Below the pieces are notes generated by a model that worked only from the letters and a program-made list of their open reading frames with translations, was not told the DNA's origin and made no database searches. 64,000 bases of DNA from Toxorhynchites rutilus septentrionalis. Taxonomy: Eukaryota; Arthropoda; Insecta; Diptera; Culicidae. Of the stretch, positions 44,751 through 55,766 are shown piece by piece (within the stretch, counting starts at the first letter, position 1; the number at the start of each line of letters is the position of its first letter). The DNA lies in NCBI RefSeq assembly GCF_029784135.1, contig NC_073746.1, positions 9,333,380 through 9,397,379 on the forward strand, in the 5' to 3' direction. The position numbers and the translations under genes are program-made.

Positions 44751-46540
44751 TCCGAAAAATCAATTTTTTCGCATTTTTGCCAAAAATACCTTTTTAAAAA
44801 AAATCATAACTCTTGAACCACTGTACCAATTCAGATGTACGACACATTAAATTAAAGCCAATTAACTGGTATTTTTTTGAAAAAATACTACAGTTGCAGA
44901 AAATTTGAAGTATGTTTTCGTTATTATTGATTGTATTGGTTTCTAATAGTTTTCATGGTCTCGGAACCAAAGGCGCTATATTTTTCTGGAAAGCTGAGAA
45001 TTTTTCACATTACATATCTCGAACCCAGGGAGGCGTTTTTTTTTCGTTTTTGAGTTACTATTTTTCAAAGATAACCGATGCTCCGAAAGATAATTTTTTC
45101 CCCCATTTTTTCCACTACAAAAAATCATAACTTTTGATCTACTGGACCGATTCAGATGATCGACATATCAAATTAAAGCCAATAAGCTAGTCTTGTTTGA
45201 AAAAATATTACACTCTGAATAAAAATGGATTTTGTTTTCGTAATTATTGATTATATTTGTTTTTATAGCCCTCATTGTTTCGGGACCAAGAGCGCCATAT
45301 GTTTTTATATTTTTTCCTGAAAGCTGAGGTTTTTTCACATAATATATCCGAATACTAGAGAGGTGTTATTTTTCGTTTTTTAGTTATGATTTTTCAAAGT
45401 TAACATGTTTTCAGTTTTCTTTCAATATTTCTATGCAACTAGACTGGATGTATGTGACTATAATCCAATTAATTGGCAAGTGTGTTATTTTTTTCAAGAA
45501 AGGCTAGCTAGTAGGATTAATTTGATATATCGATCATCTGAATCGGTCCAGTAGTTCAAAAGTAAAATTTTTTTGAAAAATTCATTTTTAGGATAAAAAG
45601 GGAAAAATAATTTTTTGAAACATCGGGTAACTTTGAAAAATTATAACTTAAAAACGAAAAAAAACGCTACATATAAAAAAATATATCAATATATATTAAA
45701 ATATATAGCGCCCTTGGTCCCGATATTATGAAAACTAAAAAAAACAAATACAATCAATAATGACGAAACCAAAAACCTGAAATTTTTGCAAGCGCAGCAT
45801 TTTTCCAAGAATGACTGGCTTATAAGCTTTCAAAATATATATATTTTTATCAAGGCTCATATGGCGTTAGCCTCACGGGGCCGGGAGGTCAATACTTTGA
45901 CAATTTTTCTTATTATCTATGTTAGTAATATGTAACCGATTACTCGCGGTTGGCTCGAGGTTAGTATTACAAGTGTTTTCGTAATTCGGATGTTGCTGTC
46001 TCCAATGCTCTATACGTGTGCCCGACACGGGATACTTCCTATTGGGATGCAGCTGACCCTTAATCAGCAACGCCCCCCTAGTCTGTACCTCATATCTAGC
46101 GTGGTGCGTCTTTCTCGACTCGAGGAATCCAGGATAGAATGGTCACTAGCCGGCGCAATCATCAGTTCGTGTAGAGTTGTCATGAGCGGTACAACCTTTG
46201 GCTCTTGTTGAATGATCAGTGGACTGCACAACCTTTGGCCCGTGTGTCTGTAAAGAGTGTGTGTATGTATTGCCGCTTATAAGCTTTAATTTGATATGTC
46301 GACCATCTAAATCGGTTCAGTAGTTCACAAGTTATGAATTTTTGACAAATGTCACTTTTGGAAAAAAAGGGGAAAAAGATTTTTCGGATATTTCGGATCA
46401 CCCTAAAATGAAAATGTGCACCCTAACAAGAAAAATAAAAAAATACGGGTCTGATAGTTTGCGATAAAGAACGAAACTATGACTTTTGACGAAAATCTGA
46501 GAACTACTATATCGGTTTGACATGGAATGGCTGTATAAGA
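44751..46540. repeat. Foldback repeat family 'GGTGGYCC', copy B
   Basis: It starts TTTTAGGGTGGTCCGAAAAA and ends with the inverse near 46390-46410 (tttcggatcaccctaaaat). Outer sequence to about 46540 (CGAAAATCTGAGAACTACTA, GACATGGAATGGCTGTATAA) is the inverse of 63440-63500. Inside, ACTGGACCGATTCAGATGAT-type motifs occur at 45141 in plus sense and at 45530-45555 and 46300-46325 in minus sense, so the element is a large, internally repeated hairpin. A 444-bp insertion (45831-46274) lies in it. No coding. Confidence 0.6.
45831..46274 (-). mobile_element. 444-bp insertion with 13-bp target duplication inside the foldback
   Basis: GCTTATAAGCTTT occurs at 45818-45830 and at 46275-46287, exactly flanking the segment. 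Removing the insert and one duplication restores the GGCTTATAAGCTTTAATTTG context seen in other family copies. Read on the minus strand it ends in an AT-rich tail (GATAAAAATATATATATTTT), so it is likely a retroposed fragment. A 65-codon minus frame (46070-45873) inside is open but unidentified; ACTCGCGGTT and CTCGAGGTTA also occur at 32.03 kb. Confidence 0.65.
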
Positions 46541-46599
46541 ATCATCATTTGTAATACAATGATTTCTAATGTATTTTTGTCGTTTTTTTTATTCATTTG

Positions 46600-46990
46600 T
46601 TAATTTTACGAGCATTACTTGGCTCCAAGACAGTAGAAAATTTCTCCGGGCAAAATTCTATTGGAAGACCGCCTCAGGTTCGAAAAACTGTTCGAGTGAT
46701 ATTCGACAGCTCTCATGTCGGCCAACGTTTTCTTATTAAAATGGTTCTTCAGAAATCAAAACAAACAGTAATCAGACGGAGTAAGGTTCGGGCTATAGGG
46801 AGGATGCATCAAAGCTTCACCAACAAGCTCCCTCAATTTTCGACGTGTCATCAAAAATATGTATGGTCTCGCGTTGTAATGATGGAAGACAAAATCTTTT
46901 TTTTAACGATTCTGATTGTTTTTAATAGCTTCATGGAGTTTATCCATGAAGTTGTGAAAAGTAGAGCTCTGAACTAATCGCTTGGCCATG
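46600..46990 (-). pseudogene. mariner transposase fragment (second/third Asp blocks)
   Basis: On the minus strand in shifting frames it encodes NFMDKLHEAIKNNQNR, then FHHYNARPYIFLMTRRKLRE and ALMHPPYSPNLTPSDYCLF, the mariner HxDNARPH...MTRxKLREL...HPPYSPDLAPSDYHLF pattern. The second Asp is replaced (HYNARP) and the third (PSDYCLF) is kept. Frameshifted and dead. Confidence 0.65.
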
Positions 46991-47057
46991 TGGTAACCTT
47001 TAATGGACGACTTCCTTTTAATCCCATTCCGATTTTCATTTCTAGTCAATATAACAT

Positions 47058-47519
47058 TTAACATGATATGTGGCTTACCAATTTTTGCGAATAGCGATCT
47101 TGCAACTTGATACCATTTTTATAGTACTCTTTCGGTTTTTCCTCAAAATAGACCTCAGTTTCGGTAATCACTTCATCGTTGGTCTCAAATTTCTTGCCAG
47201 CGAGCATTCTCTTCCGGTCTGCGAACAGAAAATAGTCGCTGAGGGCCAGATCTGGAGAATACGGTGGATGCGAAAGCAATTCGAAGCCCAATTCATGCAA
47301 TTTCGCAATCGTTTTCATTGATTTGTGATTTTTCCATTTTTTTTTTCACTGTAACAAAAGTTGCTTCACTCTCAATGCTGTAACACACGAACCAATCGAC
47401 CGATTGCTGTCAAATTTTGACACGTATCCATTGCAAGATGATGCTTTGTGATAGTCAAGTAGATTTTTGCAAGAGGCGCCATCTAGACGTCAACCTTATG
47501 AATTTTTCAGCCGAACTGT
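47058..47519 (-). mobile_element. Internally deleted mariner (irritans-like terminus)
   Basis: The right end, inverse ACAGTTCGGCTGAAAAATTC followed by a TCTAGATGGCG block, resembles irritans-type mariner ends and is preceded by TA (47520-47521). After a 5' leader, a start MEKSQINE runs within a few codons into the C-terminal part: LHELGFELLSHPPYSPDLAL, SDYFLFADRKRML, FETNDEVITETEVYFEE and YYKNGIKLQDRY. The middle of the gene, including the first two Asp residues, is deleted. The left end is not clear. Confidence 0.7.
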
Positions 47520-47521
47520 TA

Positions 47522-48300
47522 GAACACAATATGATGCATCCATTCAGCCACTCTGTGTGAAAAAATGTAATTTTTTTCTTCGAATTAAAAACACATTACT
47601 AATCGTCTGAATCTTGCACAAAAACACGTCCTTTTGACCATCAGGTACAATCAGTGTTTTTCCATTATGAAAACGTCCATCGATCCCAAAGAAATTGTTA
47701 CGGCGGCTCAGTTATCATTAAGGTAACTAGCTTCATCTTATTATGGTAACTAGCTTCTTATGTTCCAAATATCCACTAAAATTATATCTATAGGCATAGC
47801 AAGTTGCTAAAAGTCTTGTTTATTCCTTACAGAGAAAATTAGTTGGTTCAACAATTTATTTCCGTAAAGATAACGTGTCGATTTACTTGCGATTTGATTG
47901 ATGATTACGAAAAAATGGTGTTCGAGAGAATACTTTCTCTTGGAAATTACTTAACAGACCACCGTCAGAAGCAGAAGACCATGTCACTATGATGTTAAAA
48001 TATAAACCACCTAACTTCCGCTCCCAACATAAATCGCAAATCGAAACGGCCGCCGATAGGAAGGAAACGATCGCGGGGCATAAAATTTACAATGGGAACC
48101 ACACCGTCTTTCCGAAAAGAGACTGCGCCAAGTGACGGCGCATAATACAATAAAACTAAACAGTGTGTTTAGGTGAACGCGAGTTTCCTCCGAAAAATGT
48201 TATTGCTGTTCAGTGTGAAAGCACTCTTTCGCCGTGTAACTTATCTGTACAGAATCACGATATCTTTCCGCCGCCCAAACCAGCGATTGTTGTTGGGTTC
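47522..48300. other. No gene seen
   Basis: Unassigned; only short open frames. Confidence 0.35.
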
Positions 48301-48836
48301 CCGGAATAAATCGCCACAGAAAACGACTGCAACAGAAACCACCGCTTATAAAATGTGTAGTAGGCTATAAATATTGTGGCGCGGTATTGTATTTCAAAAC
48401 AAGAATTAACCGGGCAAACGTATCGCCCCAGGCAAACGTAACGCCCCGGGCAGACGTATACCGTCCGACGCTCGCTAGAGCTCGGTCGGACATTGCTAAA
48501 GGATCGTATCCTATGTTTCAAACTAACCGGGCAATCAGTGGATCCCAGGTTTGCGTGCGAGACACCGCCGCTTCCGACGGCGGGTCGGCGGTGGACTCGG
48601 ATTGCGTCATCTTGGCGGCATGGGCCGCCTCGATTCCTTATCCTCGCCAAATGGGGACTTCGTCCCCATTACATTGTCCTCAGAATAAATTTCGAAAAAC
48701 GAGAACAAGAGAATAAATTTATAATAGAAATGTGAGGCACATGATGTTTTTCCCGCGCCAAATATTTCTAGCCTACTACACTTTTTCTAAGCGGTTGTTT
48801 CTGTTGCAGTTGTTTACTGTGGCGATTTATTCCGGT
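48301..48836. repeat. Inverted repeat (~85-bp arms) enclosing a GC-rich spacer
   Basis: The left arm CCGGAATAAATCGCCACAGA...GTGTAGTAGGCTATAAATAT...GGCGCGG (48301-48383) is inversely repeated at 48752-48836 with a few mismatches. The 365-base spacer is GC-rich and includes three related GCAAACGT/GCAGACGTA units with CGCCCC(G/A)GGC (48412-48460). It also contains the dispersed repeat shared with 10596-10692 (at 48595-48690). Class unknown. Confidence 0.65.
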
Positions 48837-50262
48837 CACCTGTTGTTGGTACCCCGGTATTGGTAAAGTTTAATTAGCAATGGTTTCGGATTACTGCTAA
48901 CCACTTCCTTGTGCATCGAGCCGCTAATGAACACAACTGTTACGTTGTACTTTCGAAGACTATGCTCCGGCGGAAGGTAAATTGTCCGACCTCAACTAAA
49001 GGTTTACATACCTTTGGGTGCTGCGCGAGGCATTCCTGTACAAGTGCCCACCATTTCACCGTTTAATTTAATTTAGGAAAATCATTTCGGACTCCACCGG
49101 CTGACCAAAGTTTATTGTCAATGTAAGTATTTTCCGAATCGCGTAATCACCCGATCATGGACCGCGGTAACGAGTATCTCCGTAGAAAAAGATGTTAATT
49201 TTCAAAATCTCTCTTTTGGAGGTCATTCCACTTTTTGGAAAAATAAATTTGGTGCGTGTCATAGAGTGAAGTGAAACTGGCCGCAAACAGATGAGGAAAC
49301 GGTGATTCGTGGGGCAACATGCGGAAATCGAGAAACCCGTCGAACATTCGGCCCGGAGTCTAAACTGAACATGACCACGGTATGTCGGTTGTGGAAAATT
49401 GCATTCGTTTCACTTTCATCTCGTATCGACCGATCTACTCTCACCTGGGAGGGAAGCTCAACTAACAAGTTGTATCACTACTTCTTGTTGTGCATGGGAT
49501 GATTACTTTTGCGCGCGGCAATGAAGCGGTCGAACGAGATGCGTGCCCTCCTCGAACGAGATAGCTGCTGTTACACTACCCCCCTTTCGTTAGCCGTCGA
49601 ACGCGGATCTAGTAGTGCTACGGGCAGACGCTTAATTATGACAATGATATATGCGTTATACTTTCTGCTGCTAAGGAATGTATTGAATTAACATCTTGAA
49701 CTGAAAGTAACTTGTGTTTAGCTTGTATATCTATATATCCAAAGGAAAGCTTTTACATTGTTAAAAGTATTGTGTGCGTTTTCCCAACGAATGCAAACAA
49801 GTATGTAAAATAATAATGTTTCGCAGCAACTTGTATTATGTCGGCGAGCAACTTTGAGGTAGTCAAGATCTCATGGTCACTATTTGGACTGTCATCAGGA
49901 TTAATTCAGCTAGGGCAGTCATCTGAACATCTGTGAGCAACAATCAAACAATAAAGTCGAAGACAGAATATCACTGAATAATTCAATGATTCAATATCAG
50001 AACCATACCATTGCCAAATATTGTCGAATATCAATTTTAACCGATTAACAATAGCAGCAATCATTGCAATATCATAAAGGAAGAACTCCCAAATTATTGG
50101 TGTTAATTCTGGCCTATACTCATAAATTATCTAAAGACTGAACCCAAAAAAATCGGATACGTTAACTTTGTTGAAGTTGAATTATGCATTTTATTTTATA
50201 TTATTCAATCTATCGGATTACATGAAAACATGATTTCAACTTTAACAACTCACCAAAACATA
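48837..50262. other. No gene seen
   Basis: 48840-49650 is moderately GC-rich and appears unique; several short frames but no recognisable protein. 49650-50262 is AT-rich. Confidence 0.35.
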
Positions 50263-50617
50263 CGAGGACAGTCCGATAAGTACTTAGCCTACAAAAAACA
50301 CAAAAGTTTTGAAAAAGTTGCGATTTATTTCTTAACATAGTCTCCTTTTAGCTCGATACACTTGACCCAGTGATGCTCCAGCTTTTTTATTCCATTTGAA
50401 AAATACGTTTTCTAGAAGTCTGCAAAGTAAACCTCAGTAGCGGCAAAGACATCCTCATTCGACTCAAATTTCTGCCCGGCGAGTGACTTTTTCAAGTTTG
50501 GAAACAAAAAAAAGTCGCACGTGGCCAAATCTTGAGGATACGGTGGATGGGGAAGCAGTTCGTAGTGCAAAAGCGGCCAATTTGGCCGTGATGAGGGCGA
50601 AATTTCCACACACGGTC
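50263..50617 (-). mobile_element. Internally deleted mariner, 3' part, interrupted by the BEL element
   Basis: The terminus CGAGGACAGTCCGATAAGTA (TA before it at 50261-50262) has its inverse partner CTAAGTATTTATCGGATCGC-CCTCA at 57631-57655, on the far side of the LTR retrotransposon. The minus frame ending here encodes HYELLPHPPYPQDLATCDFF, LKKSLAGQKFESNEDVF and EVYFADF, then a stop, then IKKLEHHWVKCIELKGDYV, the usual mariner C-terminus. The middle of the gene is missing; the reassembled element is about 492 bp. Confidence 0.82.
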
Positions 50618-50973
50618 TGTAGGGAAACTAACTAAATTCGACTGGTTCACCGGATTGTGGACGGGACACTGTTGGCGCGGATAAGTAATGGAAAAAACTA
50701 TTCAATTCCTTTGCTCGAAATTGTATTTGACCGACGATATAATTTTTGATGCGTACTCTGTGAACTATCTACGTAGAAAGAGGCTGAAGCTATCGGTGTA
50801 TCTAGTTTTATCTGTCTTTCGTTTCGTTCTGTGACAAAAGGGATTATAAAACTATTATCTGCTTTGTGCGTATGCAGATTAGATTTTTGAGATAATAATG
50901 ATCTGCGCGATAAAGTGTGAGCGTAGGCAAATCATTTAGGGTACCGAGTCTATTATTGACCTAAGCTTGAACA
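50618..50973 (-). repeat. 3' LTR of the BEL/Pao element
   Basis: 356 bp, TG...CA ends, 98.6% identical by eye count to the LTR at 57158-57513. In minus sense it follows a short G-rich tract (GGTGGGCGG at 50974-50988), the weak polypurine-tract candidate. Confidence 0.93.
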
Positions 50974-51441
50974 TACCGCCCACCATTGAAATTCTATTTC
51001 AATACAATTTTTTTTTTCATGCGTATTAATAGTGGGGGCTATCAATCTTACTAGATACATGTCGGTATTTAATTTCAATTCATTTCAATGTTATTTTTCG
51101 CAAAAGAATAATGGCGATGAGAGCGAAAACAATAACTATCTACGCTGTTTTCATGTTTGACATATTAGTTACTCGATGACAGGATTGCTTCTTCCAACGG
51201 CTGCGGGGTCGGTGTCGGGAAAGGTTCCTGCCGGATCTTGCACGGGTCGTCTTCACAGGAGATGCCAGGTTGGATGTGGATTCGTCTGCGGGATAGTGTC
51301 GTCATCTGCCAATGTATAGTATTTAGGCCGAGACCAAATCAAAATATAGTGAATGGAACAGGGATACTTAGCATGTGAGAGGGCCATAAGACCCTCTCCC
51401 ATCCAACAATGCTTGTTTTCTGGATCCGCGAACAACTGGAC

Positions 51442-52824
51442 CTATGATGACTCTGCATTGCGCTGCAGATTGTCCTGAATTGGGAGAACACAGATGCGTG
51501 TAATGGCTCGTTTGAATATGCCATCTTTTGTCCGGATGTTGACTACACGTATACAGCCGTCGTTGCCAGGGAAAACTTCTACGATACGGCCGTATCGCCA
51601 CTTCATTGGAGGGAGATGATCCTCCTTGACCAACACCATGGTACCAATCTGGATGTTGTTGCGTCTTCGGGTCCATCTGGTTCGTTGCTGTAGGTCGGCG
51701 AGATACTCCGTTGACCATCGTTGCCATATGCGTCTAAGGAATTCCTGAACTAGTTGCCACTGTGAAAGCTTTCCCAATGAAATTTCCTCATAAGACGGTT
51801 CAGGTATCGCGGTTAGCGATCTATGCACCAGGAAACGTCCTGGTGTAAGGACGTTCAGATCCTGAGGGTCACTGCTAAGCTGTGTGAGAGGCCGTGAGTT
51901 TAAACACGCCTCGATTTGACACAGTAATGTTTCCATTTGTTCGGCAGTTACTAAAGCGTTTTTAAGAGTGCGATACAGGTGATGTTTTAGGGATTTCACC
52001 GCAGCTTCCCAAATTCCCCCAAAATGAGGAGATCTTGGCGGAATGAATCGAAATTCTATGCCCTCGTCTGAGCACAGTTTTACAACTTGATCTCGACTTT
52101 GCTGTGTTCGGAATAACTGCACAAATTCGTTCAATAATCGTCTAGCGCCGACAAAATTAGTGGCATTGTCGCAAAAAATTATTTGTGGTATGCCACGTCG
52201 GGCGGCAAATCTTTTGAGCGCTGCGACGAAAGAGTCTGTGGAGAGATTGCCCACTAACTCGAAGTGCAGCGCCTTCGTAGACATGCAGACAAAAACTGCA
52301 ACATAGCACTTCTCTGGAGCACGTTTCCGGGTAAGCGGTCGCAAATATAGTGGTCCACAAAAATCGATTCCTGTTCTCAGGAATGGCATGGTTGGGGTTA
52401 CACGTGCTGGTGGAAGATCCGCCATGATTTGTTCGGTAACTTCAGGCTTGCTGCGAAAGCAAGTGACGCAGGTGTGCACGACTTTACGGGCAATGTTTCG
52501 TAGTCGAAGAGGCCAAAATCTTGAACGAACTGCTGCACATAACAGTTGGGGTCCAGCGTGTAGATATTTTATATGATAGTGGCGAACAATTAATAATGTT
52601 AGAGGATGATCATGATCGAGAATCATTGGTTGTTTTTGATCGTAGTTGATGCAAGCATTACTGAGACGGCCACGAGCTCGAAGAATGCCATCTTTCAGAA
52701 TGGGTGAAAGCGATTTCAATTTGGAAGTGGTTTTAACTTTTGTAGATGAGCGAATTGAGCGGATGTCTTCTCCGAATGATTCATTTTGAGCGATTCGTAC
52801 TAGGTTTTGTAGAGCACTGTCCAA
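51442..52824 (-). pseudogene. BEL/Pao pol: integrase segment
   Basis: 460 codons without a stop. The zinc-binding HHCC motif is visible (HYHIKYLHAG ... CVTCFRSK), followed by the rve core. Its residues are the Asp in FLRTGIDFCGPLY, the Asp in FCDNATNFVGA and the Glu in FGGIWEAAVKSLKHH, a normal D,D,E arrangement. A C-terminal region with MVLVKEDHLPPMKWRYGRI (the DUF5641-type domain of BEL integrases) follows and the frame ends at 51442. The start is an artefact of a frameshift near 52800-52870; in the intact element this is part of one polyprotein. It would insert the cDNA with a 5-bp duplication. Confidence 0.9.
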
Positions 52825-53027
52825 TTCAGCAGTCGATAGACTTGTCGTGTACGTCGGTTTCTTAATCTAGTGTTGAACACAAATCGGCGGAGATGAGCAA
52901 CTAATCGAATTAACCCGGTGAGCGTTGATTTAAATTCGAATATATTGCTGGGAGAAACTGTGGCTAGGGAAGTCGATGGTTTCTCTTCTAATAATTGACT
53001 ATCGAATTGATCGTCGTCGAAATTCAC
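52800..53027 (-). pseudogene. BEL/Pao pol: linker between RNase H and integrase
   Basis: A 75-codon piece in a third frame (FDDDQFDSQLLEEKPSTSL ... FEFKSTLTGLIRLVAHLRRF) that connects the RNase H and integrase frames. The STLTGLIRLVAHLRRF pattern is a normal BEL/Pao feature (F/S-x-L-x-r-v-x-a-w-x-x-R-F). Frameshifts lie at both ends. Confidence 0.75.
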
Positions 53028-53928
53028 TTGATGTGCTCAACCAAAGTGGGCCTCTCCACCAGAGAGTGTGTTTGATCAGTTGACTAGCTAGCATGCCTCT
53101 GGATATTACATCCGCAGGGTTTTCAAAACCGGCTACATGGCCCCAAGTTCCAGCGGCAGTAATCTGCTGGATTTCCGCCACGCGATTTCCTACAAATCTC
53201 TTCCAACGAGATGGCGATGCAGCTAGCCAATGGATGACGATCATTGAATCTGACCAGAAGAAGTCACGTGTGTTGAGGTTCAAACCACTCTTAACCTTCT
53301 CATACAAATGGGTTAGTAGGAGGGCGGATGACAGTTCGAGGCGAGGCAGACAAATTCTTTTTTGACCTTTTCCTTGAGCTTTCGGTGCAACTTTCGACTT
53401 AGCCGTGAGGAGGTGTACACAAGTTGATCCACTCTCGGAGATGCAGCGAAGGTAGATGCAAGCTCCATACGCGCTCTCTGAAGCGTCGCAGAAGCCGTGT
53501 AGTTCAATGACGTATGGTTGACTACATGGGACTACCCAGCGAGGAACGGCAAAACCTTCTAGAGATTGCAGATCGTTTCGGAACTCTTTCCAAAACTGTA
53601 GTTGCTGGTCTTCTAATTGACAATCCCAGGATATTTTCGATTGCCACAATTGTTGCATAAACATTTTCGAACGTACTATAATTGGACCCACAAGCCCAAG
53701 GGGATCAAATAAGCGTGCTGCGTCCGAGAGCACAAGTCGTTTGGTGATTACAGCGTTATAATTCCAGGAGGGTATTTTAAACCGGAAGACGTCTCCTGCT
53801 GGCTGCCACAGTAGACCTAAAGTTTTTACAGGTGATGACGAATCGAGTTCAAAAACATTGCGATTTTCTCTCAATTCGGCTGATATGTGTGCTGTTTGAC
53901 GCCCATTTGTGCAACTTGAAACCAGCAC
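52999..53928 (-). pseudogene. BEL/Pao pol: RT thumb and RNase H segment
   Basis: 309 codons. LGLLWQPAGDVFRFKI and LFDPLGLVGPIIVRSKMFMQ mark the region after RT. LHGFCDASESAYGACIYLR carries the first RNase H Asp; LPRLELSSALLLTHL the Glu; FFWSDSMIVIHWLA the next Asp; and NRVAEIQ ... NPADVISRG the last part. The frame then runs out near WWRGPLWLS (also a conserved BEL motif). It is frame-shifted relative to both neighbours. Confidence 0.9.
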
Positions 53929-54709
53929 TACGAAGAATATCAGTTAGCTGCTTACAAAGCACGATGCCTTCTTGCTCTGATGCCACTCCACAAAGCAAGT
54001 CATCGATATAAAAGTTTTTATCGAGTATAGCGCACGCAGTAGGGTATGAGGTGACGTTTTCCATCGCAAGTTGCCGAAGGCAGCGTGTAGCTAAAAATGG
54101 GGCACTCGCTGTCCCATACGTAACGGTGCGAAGTTCATACGTGTCCACAGGATCATTAGGCTTGTTTCGCCATAAAATCCGTAGGAGATGACGGTCTGTT
54201 GGATGAATGAGTATCTGCCGATACATTTTTGCCAAATCGGCGACTATAGCGTACCGTGAGAGTCGAAATCGAAGGATGATATTGTAGAGGTCGTCTTGTA
54301 CGACTGGACCGACCATGAGGGCATCGTTGAGCGATACACCAGTATCCGTCGGACAGGAAGCGTCAAACACAACGCGCAGTTTCGTAGTTGAACTTTCAGG
54401 TCGTACAACACAGTGGTGTGGCATATGATAAGGTTGAATAGTAGAAGACAATAAATCAGCGTTAGGATCGATTAAGGTCATGTGTCCCAATTCGATATAT
54501 TCTCGAATAAAATCCGTATACGATTTCATTAACTCGGGATTTGCGTGCAAACGACGTTCGAGTGAGAGAAATCGCCGTAGTGAAATTTCTCGAGAACTTC
54601 CAAGCTTCGATAAAACAGTTTTCTTCGTCGGTAGGGATACAACAAATCTACCATTGGCATCACGCGTGGTCGTCTCTGCAAAATATTGTTCACACTGCTG
54701 TTCGTCCAC
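53849..54709 (-). pseudogene. BEL/Pao pol: reverse transcriptase segment
   Basis: Contains TTKLRVVFDASCPTDTGVSL (RT block 1), IVADLAKMYRQILIHPTDRH (first catalytic Asp), the substrate-binding block YGTASAPFLATRCL, and the polymerase motif FYIDDLLCG (YxDD type). The catalytic residues look intact. The frame extends upstream past 54709, but a TGA at 54746-54748 replaces the conserved Trp of the FWE motif (…MRF-stop-EIE…). A frameshift at 53850-53930 separates it from RNase H. Confidence 0.92.
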
Positions 54710-54926
54710 AGAAAGAATGTTGTTGGAGTGACATGATTCAATCTCTCAGAAACGCATCATCTGCATTTCTAAATCCGCATTGCTGCATACCATGGTGACA
54801 GCGGAATGGCAGCTGATAGTGTTGCTACATTTGCCGGATACAATCCAGCCGAAGACGGTTTCCTTTAAAATGGGCAAATTTGAATCAAGCTCTATAAAGC
54901 CATCAAGTAGTAAACGATGGTAGATT

Positions 54927-55766
54927 TCAGAGTGAAACCGATAAACGACTCGACGGAATAATCGGTTTGAATTCTGGTAGAATATGGAACTTCAAATCTA
55001 CTGCGAAGTTGGTGTAACGAGACAAAACCTTGACCATGGCTGATTGCTTTGAATGTATCATGCTTGGACCAACTCCTTGGAGAGAGAGTGAATCGTTTTG
55101 ACGATGAAGAATTAGCTTTTGTGCCAGTTGTGTGCTAATTAAATTTCTTTCGGAACAGCTATCTAATAGAGCACGGGCCAAATGAATGTTGCCGTGAGAA
55201 TCTGCTATCTTGATTATTGCGGTAGACAGGAATACAACGTTTCCACAAGAGGATGTATTTTCACGAACTGCATTCGGCGCGTGGGCTCCCACTGGAAGTG
55301 ATTGTGACACGATTGGGGGTACTGGGCTAGTAGCGAAGGTTTGCGATTGTGAGTGAGGTGTGTTCGATATGATTGGAGCGTTCGATGAGTGTAGAGGTCG
55401 AGGGGTTGTGGTAATTGGAACGTATTGTGACGAAGCTATCTCTTGTCCTCGGTTGGAATTACTATCAGTGGAGCGCATGTGCAGCATTGTGTGGTGCTTT
55501 TGTCCACAAACGCGACAGGCTGAACTGGGACAAGCCTTCACCATATGGGAGAAGGAGAGGCAATTTAGGCAAAGACCAGTCTTTTTCACCATTTCGTGCC
55601 TTTGGACGGGATTTAGTTTAACAAAGGATTCGCATTTGAAAGGAGAATGATATGGTTTTTGGACATAGTGGACAAGATTTATTTTGTGTGGCTGTAGTTG
55701 TGAGTGTCGATCCATATTTTTGTTTCGTTGAGAGTCTGCGAGTATCATTTCGGATAGTTTGTTCAC
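54927..55766 (-). pseudogene. BEL/Pao gag C-terminus and protease segment
   Basis: Zinc knuckles CLNCLSFSHMVKAC and CRVCGQKHHTMLH (C-x2-C-x4-H-x4/5-C type) mark the nucleocapsid. A Pro/Ser/Thr-rich linker is followed by a retroviral-type aspartic protease core, ARALLDSCSERNLISTQLA, where the usual D-S/T-G is D-S-C, a potentially disabling change. The frame ends at 54927; continuation is in another frame (about 54930 onwards: YHRLLLDGFIELD, FGWIVSGK). It overlaps gag in a shifted frame at 55618-55766. Confidence 0.85.

Noticed and set aside
50974..51441. Possible env-like gene downstream of integrase
   Set aside because: Only short frames occur between the integrase stop and the 3' LTR; no signal peptide or membrane segment is present.
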